This document shows, one piece after another, positions 59,495-64,000 of a stretch of 64,000 bases of DNA. A model generated the notes under the pieces. The model was not told where the DNA came from. It saw only the letters and a program-made list of their open reading frames with translations, and did no database searches. A program made the translations under genes and the position numbers. Source of the stretch: JAVBPB01 sp031549965 (GTDB lineage Bacteria; Bacillota; Clostridia; Lachnospirales; Lachnospiraceae); contig JAVBPB010000064.1 in assembly GCA_031549965.1 (NCBI GenBank), forward strand, positions 1 through 64,000, given 5' to 3'. Position 1 is the stretch's first letter. The number at the start of each line of letters is the position of its first letter.

Positions 59495-61207
59495 ATGGCA
59501 ATTGATTATGGTAAAAGGAGAAAACGTCTTGGGGATTTATTAATTGCAGCTGGAGTAATAACCCAAGGTGAATTACAAAAAGCTTTAGATGAGCAAAGAA
59601 TAAAAGGGATAAAGTTAGGTGAAGCTTTAATTGAACTTGGCTATGTAACTGAATCAGATATAACTGAAACGTTAAAGAGTCAGTTGGGATTAGAAAGTGA
59701 AAGCTTAAATAAAATACATATAGAAGATAAGGTTATCAGCCTTCTAAATGAATCTATTGTTAAAAAACACACATTAATACCCATTGGTTTTAAGAAAAAT
59801 GACCCAAATATATTGTTGGTAGCTATGGAAAATCCTTTAGACTTTATAGCTATTGATGATATTTCAATAATAACTAATCTACAGGTTGAACCAGTAATTG
59901 CATCGTCAAGTGAAATTAAGATTGCTATTGATAAGTATTATGGTAAAGCAGCTACAATGGCAGTGGTAGAAAGATATAATAAGGAAAATGAACAGAAAAA
60001 ACAGCTTATCATAGATACAGAAAAAGATGATTTAGCTATTAATGATGATATTGACAATTCGCCCATTGTTTTACTTGTTAAAAGTATTATAGAACAGGCA
60101 GTAAGACAGAGGGCGAGTGACATACATATAGAACCTATGGATAGAATTGTAAGAGTAAGATATCGTATTGACGGAACTTTAGTAGAAACAATGACATATG
60201 ATATTTCCTTACTTTCTGCAATTGTTGCAAGAATTAAAATTATTGGTGAAATGGATATATCAGAGAAAAGAAAACCACAAGATGGAAGGTTTTCAGCTCT
60301 TGTTGATAAAAAGGAATATGATGCCCGTGTGTCGATTTTACCAACTGTGTTTGGGGAAAAGATAGTACTTAGAATTTTTGCAAAAAGAGGATTAACAAAG
60401 CCTAAATCAAGTCTTGGATTTAGAAAAAATGAACTAGAAAAATTTGACAAAATATTAAGTAACCCAAATGGCATTATATTAGTTACAGGACCTACAGGAA
60501 GCGGAAAATCCACAACTCTTTATACTGCCATAAGTGAACTTAATAAATCAGATGTAAACATTATTACAGTAGAAGATCCTGTAGAAGCTAATATTGAAGG
60601 CATAAATCAAGTACAGGTAAATGTTAAGGCAGATCTTACTTTTGCCTCTGCCCTTCGTTCAATATTAAGACAGGATCCGGATATTATTATGATTGGTGAA
60701 ATAAGAGATAGTGAAACTGCGGAAATTGCTATCAAGGCATCTATAACAGGTCACTTAGTTGTAAGTACACTGCACACCAATAATACAGCAAGTTCAATTG
60801 CCCGTTTAATTGACATGGGTATAGAGCCTTATTTAATAGCTGATGCGGCAGTGGGTATAATTGCACAGCGTTTAGTTAGAAAATTATGTGAATGTAAAAA
60901 ATCAAGAAAAGCAGAGTTTCACGAGAAAAAACTTTTAGATGTAGATGAGGATAAAGAACTTACCCTTTATGAGCCGGTGGGTTGCGAGGTTTGTAATAAT
61001 ACAGGATATTTTGGAAGAACGGGTATATATGAAATTATGCCAGTTACAAATGCAATTAAAAGATTAATAGTAAAGGGTGAATCTTCCGATAAAATCAACA
61101 AACAAGCCTTAGAAGAGGGAATGGATACCCTTAGAATGAGTGCAAGTAAATATGTTATTGAAGGCGTAATTTCTCTTGAAGAGATGAAGAGAATAACTTT
61201 TGAATAA
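59495..61207 (+). CDS. pilB: Type IV pilus assembly ATPase PilB
   Basis: A 570-residue GspE/PilB motor. N-terminal MshEN domain (1-150, RLGDLLIAAGVITQGELQKALDEQ), which in relatives can bind c-di-GMP; ATPase core with Walker A GPTGSGKSTT (about 331-340), Asp box TVEDPVEANIEG, Walker B DPDIIMIGEIRDSETAEIAIKAS, His box THLVVSTLHTNN-like HLVVSTLHTNN; and a zinc-binding CECKK...CEVCNNTGYFGRTG (about 466-510). AAAGGAGAG precedes the ATG. It extends the pilus fibre. Confidence 0.95.
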   Translation: MAIDYGKRRKRLGDLLIAAGVITQGELQKALDEQRIKGIKLGEALIELGYVTESDITETLKSQLGLESESLNKIHIEDKVISLLNESIVKKHTLIPIGFKKNDPNILLVAMENPLDFIAIDDISIITNLQVEPVIASSSEIKIAIDKYYGKAATMAVVERYNKENEQKKQLIIDTEKDDLAINDDIDNSPIVLLVKSIIEQAVRQRASDIHIEPMDRIVRVRYRIDGTLVETMTYDISLLSAIVARIKIIGEMDISEKRKPQDGRFSALVDKKEYDARVSILPTVFGEKIVLRIFAKRGLTKPKSSLGFRKNELEKFDKILSNPNGIILVTGPTGSGKSTTLYTAISELNKSDVNIITVEDPVEANIEGINQVQVNVKADLTFASALRSILRQDPDIIMIGEIRDSETAEIAIKASITGHLVVSTLHTNNTASSIARLIDMGIEPYLIADAAVGIIAQRLVRKLCECKKSRKAEFHEKKLLDVDEDKELTLYEPVGCEVCNNTGYFGRTGIYEIMPVTNAIKRLIVKGESSDKINKQALEEGMDTLRMSASKYVIEGVISLEEMKRITFE

Positions 61208-61341
61208 AAAAATAGTATTTTTTCAGTTAATTTGAGATATATAAAATGTATTAAAACTATTGTAAAATCACAAAAAATATAGTAATATGTTATATAGGTA
61301 TGTCTACAAAAGAAAGTAAATTAATTAGCAAGGATGATGAA

Positions 61342-62397
61342 ATGGTTACTATTGAAGAACTGCTAGAGATAGCAAAACAAAAAGATGCTTCAGATGTACA
61401 TATTACGGTTGGAGTACCCCCAAAATGTAGAATTCATGGCCATTTATTTGATTTGCCTTTTGACCCTCTTATGCCTAAAGATACTGATGAGATGATTCGC
61501 TCAATATTATCACCTGAGCAGATTAAGATTTTTGAGCAAAGGGGTGAAGTGGATTTTTCATTTTCAATTCCAAGCCTTGGAAGATTTCGCGTTAATACAT
61601 TTAAACAAAGAGGTTCTATGGCCACTGCAATAAGGCTTGTTGGAACCAATATTCCAACTCCCGAAGAACTTGGACTTCCTCCATCAGTAATTGATTTAGC
61701 ATATAAAAAGAGAGGACTTGTTTTGGTAACAGGACCTACAGGAAGCGGTAAATCAACTACTTTAGCTTCCATTATTAACAAAATAAACAATGAGATAAAT
61801 GCCCATGTAATTACCTTAGAAGATCCCATTGAGTACTTGCACCAACATAAGAAATCAGTTGTTAACCAGCGAGAAATAGGTTTAGATACACAAAGCTATG
61901 CTAATGCCCTAAGAGCAGCACTTAGACAGGATCCGGATGTAATTCTTGTTGGAGAGATGAGAGATTTGGAAACCATTTCAATTGCAATTACGGCAGCAGA
62001 AACGGGGCACTTGGTATTATCTACTTTGCACACCATTGGAGCTGCAAGCACTATTGACAGGGTTATTGATGTATTTCCTCCCCATCAGCAACAGCAAATC
62101 AGAGTCCAAATGGCATCGGTATTGGAATCAGTTATTTCTCAACAGCTAATTCCAAGAGCCAATAAGTCAGGAAGGGTTGCCGCATTTGAAATTATGCATG
62201 CAAACATGGCTATAAGAAATCTCATTAGAGAAGGAAAAACCCATCAGCTAAATTCAATGCTACAAACCAACAAAAAAATTGGTATGCAAACTATGGATGA
62301 TTCGATTTTTGATTTATATTCAAGAAGAATTATTAATTCTGATGAAGCGTTATCTTTTGCACAAGACGTTACAGCACTTGAAAGAAGAGTATTTTAA
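61342..62397 (+). CDS. pilT: Type IV pilus retraction ATPase PilT
   Basis: A 351-residue PilT from the ATG at 61342 (AAGGA 7 nt upstream); an ATG 42 nt earlier is in frame but has no ribosome site. IEELLEIAKQKDASDVHIT start, Walker A GPTGSGKSTT (about 131), ITLEDPIEYLHQHKKSVVNQREIG, Walker B DPDVILVGEMRDLETISIAITAAETGHLVLSTLHT, and the AIRNLIREGKTHQ tail. It depolymerises pili for twitching. Confidence 0.95.
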   Translation: MVTIEELLEIAKQKDASDVHITVGVPPKCRIHGHLFDLPFDPLMPKDTDEMIRSILSPEQIKIFEQRGEVDFSFSIPSLGRFRVNTFKQRGSMATAIRLVGTNIPTPEELGLPPSVIDLAYKKRGLVLVTGPTGSGKSTTLASIINKINNEINAHVITLEDPIEYLHQHKKSVVNQREIGLDTQSYANALRAALRQDPDVILVGEMRDLETISIAITAAETGHLVLSTLHTIGAASTIDRVIDVFPPHQQQQIRVQMASVLESVISQQLIPRANKSGRVAAFEIMHANMAIRNLIREGKTHQLNSMLQTNKKIGMQTMDDSIFDLYSRRIINSDEALSFAQDVTALERRVF

Positions 62398-62446
62398 TGT
62401 ATTTAAATATTTAAAACTCAAAAGATAATAAAAAGGAGGTTTGCAA

Positions 62447-63661
62447 TTGGCAAGTTATTCATATCGGGCCATAGGAAAAGACGGTAAGATAAAAAAGGGC
62501 AGTATGGAAGCTGCATCCTCAGACAAAGTAATTTCTAGTTTGAAATCAGGAGGATTTATTCCTGTATCAGTTACAGAACAAGGAATTTTAACAAAAGATA
62601 TAAACCTAAGTTTTGGAAATCCTGTAAAACCTCGAGATTTAAGTGTGTTTTGTAAACAGTTTTTAAGCTTACTAACGGCCGGAGTTAATATATTAGATTC
62701 TTTATATATGCTTGGAGATCAAACCGAAAACAAAGTACTTCAAAAATCAATAAAGGAAGTACATCTTGCAGTTCAAAAAGGTGAAACTTTAGCAAGTGCT
62801 ATGAAACTCCAAGGAAAAGTATTTCCAAATATGTTAATCAACATGGTTGAAGCAGGAGAAGCATCCGGAAGTCTTGAAATAGCATTTCAAAGAATGTCAG
62901 TTCATTTTGAAAAGGATGCAAAGTTAAAGGGTATGGTAAAAAAAGCTATGATTTATCCGGTTATAGTACTTTTAATATTAGCGGTAGTAGTTGTAGCAAT
63001 GATGGTATTTGTTATTCCTAAATTCATGAAGATGTTTGAAGATATGGGAATGGATTTACCTTTTATGACAAGGTTTGTAGTAAGTGCCAGTAATTATTTA
63101 ATTGCTAAATGGTATGTAGTTTTAGCTGTAATTGGGGCAGTAGCAGTTGCACTTAATATGTTTTTATCTACAGAGTTAGGCAAGCATACATGGGGACAAT
63201 TAGGACTATCAGTTCCTCTTTTTGGTAAATTGACTGTTAAAACATCATGTGCAAGGCTTGGAAGAACATTAAGCACATTACTGGCAGCAGGTATACCTTT
63301 AATAGATGCATTGGAACTAACGGGTAAAACTATTGATAACATCATTGTAAGGGAAGCTGTATTAAAGGCAAGAGAGGCAGTTTCCAAAGGTATTCCACTA
63401 TCAACACCTTTATTAGAATCTGGTATATTTCCACCATTAGTAGTACATATGATAAAAATAGGTGAAGAAACTGGTAACATAGAAGATATGTTAGAAAAGC
63501 TGGCAGACTACTATGATGAAGAGGTAGAACTGGCAACTCAAGCATTGTCAGCAGCTATGGAACCGATGACGATTGTGGTACTGGCATTAGTTGCAGGGGT
63601 CTTAGTAATGGCTATAATGCAACCGATATTGTCATTGTATGGCGGACTTGATAGTTTATAA
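62447..63661 (+). CDS. pilC: Type IV pilus inner-membrane platform protein PilC
   Basis: A 404-residue PilC/GspF protein with the two-fold GspF repeat (about 65-190 and 270-390) and three transmembrane helices (about 165-190, 220-240, 370-395). Marks: FCKQFLSLLTAGVNILDSL, MVEAGEASGSLEIAFQRMSVHFEKDAKLKGMVKKAMIYPVIV and, in the second half, LGRTLSTLLAAGIPLIDALE and MIKIGEETGNIEDMLEKLADYYDEEVE. The start is a TTG 7 nt after AGGAGG; an earlier in-frame TTG is too close to it. Confidence 0.95.
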   Translation: MASYSYRAIGKDGKIKKGSMEAASSDKVISSLKSGGFIPVSVTEQGILTKDINLSFGNPVKPRDLSVFCKQFLSLLTAGVNILDSLYMLGDQTENKVLQKSIKEVHLAVQKGETLASAMKLQGKVFPNMLINMVEAGEASGSLEIAFQRMSVHFEKDAKLKGMVKKAMIYPVIVLLILAVVVVAMMVFVIPKFMKMFEDMGMDLPFMTRFVVSASNYLIAKWYVVLAVIGAVAVALNMFLSTELGKHTWGQLGLSVPLFGKLTVKTSCARLGRTLSTLLAAGIPLIDALELTGKTIDNIIVREAVLKAREAVSKGIPLSTPLLESGIFPPLVVHMIKIGEETGNIEDMLEKLADYYDEEVELATQALSAAMEPMTIVVLALVAGVLVMAIMQPILSLYGGLDSL

Positions 63662-63702
63662 TATATTTTTTATTACATATTAAACTTAGAAGGAGAATGA
63701 TT

Positions 63703-64000
63703 ATGAAAAAAGAAAAGAATTTAAAAAGAATAGGGAACAAAGGTTTCTCTATTGTAGAAATTATTATTGTAATGGCAATTATTGCTATACTAACAGGGGC
63801 ATTGGCACCACAGATGATTAAATATATTGATAAGGCTAAAAAATCATCTGATGTTCAAACAGCTAATACAATAGCACTAGCTGTAAATGTTACAATTGCA
63901 AATGAATATACAGCAACTAATCAATCTTTAACAACTTTATACAATGCGGATCCAGCATCATCTTTTCAAAAAGAAATTAAAGATACGGTAGGTAGTACTA
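63703..64000 (+). CDS. Type IV prepilin (cut by the window end)
   Basis: The first 99 codons of a prepilin. A short basic leader ends KG, followed by FSIVEIIIVMAIIAILTGAL, the class III signal with Gly-1, Phe+1 and Glu+5 for prepilin peptidase and the N-terminal assembly helix. It then reads like a pilin head. AAGGAGAATG precedes the ATG. It follows pilC directly and is probably the major pilin. Confidence 0.93.
   Translation, partial: MKKEKNLKRIGNKGFSIVEIIIVMAIIAILTGALAPQMIKYIDKAKKSSDVQTANTIALAVNVTIANEYTATNQSLTTLYNADPASSFQKEIKDTVGST

Noticed and set aside
1..64000. CRISPR array.
   Set aside because: No regularly spaced short repeats with unique spacers were seen; the repeats found are two or three copies with large spacing.

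Overview
The window is AT-rich, low-GC Gram-positive DNA. An intact sigma-K gene, a LysM-GH18 cortex-lytic-type protein, the ylxM-ffh-rpsP-khpA-rimM-trmD-rplS-lepB-rbgA-rnhB order, the DUF512-der-plsY-gpsA order and type IV pilus genes all point to a spore-forming Clostridia member, most likely in or near Lachnospiraceae. This is inferred from gene content and order; no database comparison was possible.

Region 1 (1 to about 10,100) is an accessory island. It has a relaxase C-terminal remnant and tnpV, then a SymE-like toxin operon with a divergent Cro/CI-type regulator. A DUF1016/YhcG nuclease follows, then a second, broken tnpV. The last unit is a two-gene operon encoding a Ser/Thr kinase fused to a UPF1/DNA2-type helicase plus an unrecognised winged-helix partner. 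The island is followed by a duplicated 97-bp promoter-bearing repeat, a VOC-family gene and decayed coding scraps. It looks like a defence cargo carried by a decayed mobilisable element. The kinase-helicase pair is the best candidate for an undescribed system.

Region 2 (10,100 to 16,500) is a signalling cluster. A FIST protein and a Sel1-repeat protein lie on the minus strand, and a second FIST protein and a hybrid histidine kinase lie on the plus strand. A tRNA-Leu with anticodon AAG closes it.

Region 3 (16,560 to 27,340) is the conserved SRP/ribosome/tRNA-modification operon, extended by two signal peptidases, RNase HII, a FlhB-C-like protein, YraN and PgeF. A lineage-specific glycosyltransferase/DUF4422 fusion interrupts it. 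Region 4 (27,430 to 38,050) holds a chemoreceptor, a PDZ-radical SAM DUF512 protein, der-plsY-gpsA, an Ig-like protein, a YvyF-like protein, a third signal peptidase, ruvAB and zapA.

Region 5 (38,090 to 51,480) holds a 250 to 400 bp inverted-repeat element, a U32 peptidase, an FtsW/PBP pair, a NUDIX protein, cyclophilin, an acetate transporter, a spore-type hydrolase, a YmaF protein and a large GGDEF/HD-GYP enzyme. Region 6 (51,480 to 64,000) holds a MutS2-like protein without Smr, a predicted small transcript with a 12-codon ORF, a phosphatase, a glycosylase/UvrC-like repair pair, a DUF2161 nuclease-like protein, an aldo/keto reductase, sigK and the pilB-pilT-pilC-prepilin operon, cut off by the window end.

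Three dispersed copies of an inverted-repeat element (near 1, 38,300 and 57,400) link the regions. Two of them share an asymmetric core of about 85 nt whose internal stem shows compensatory base changes.
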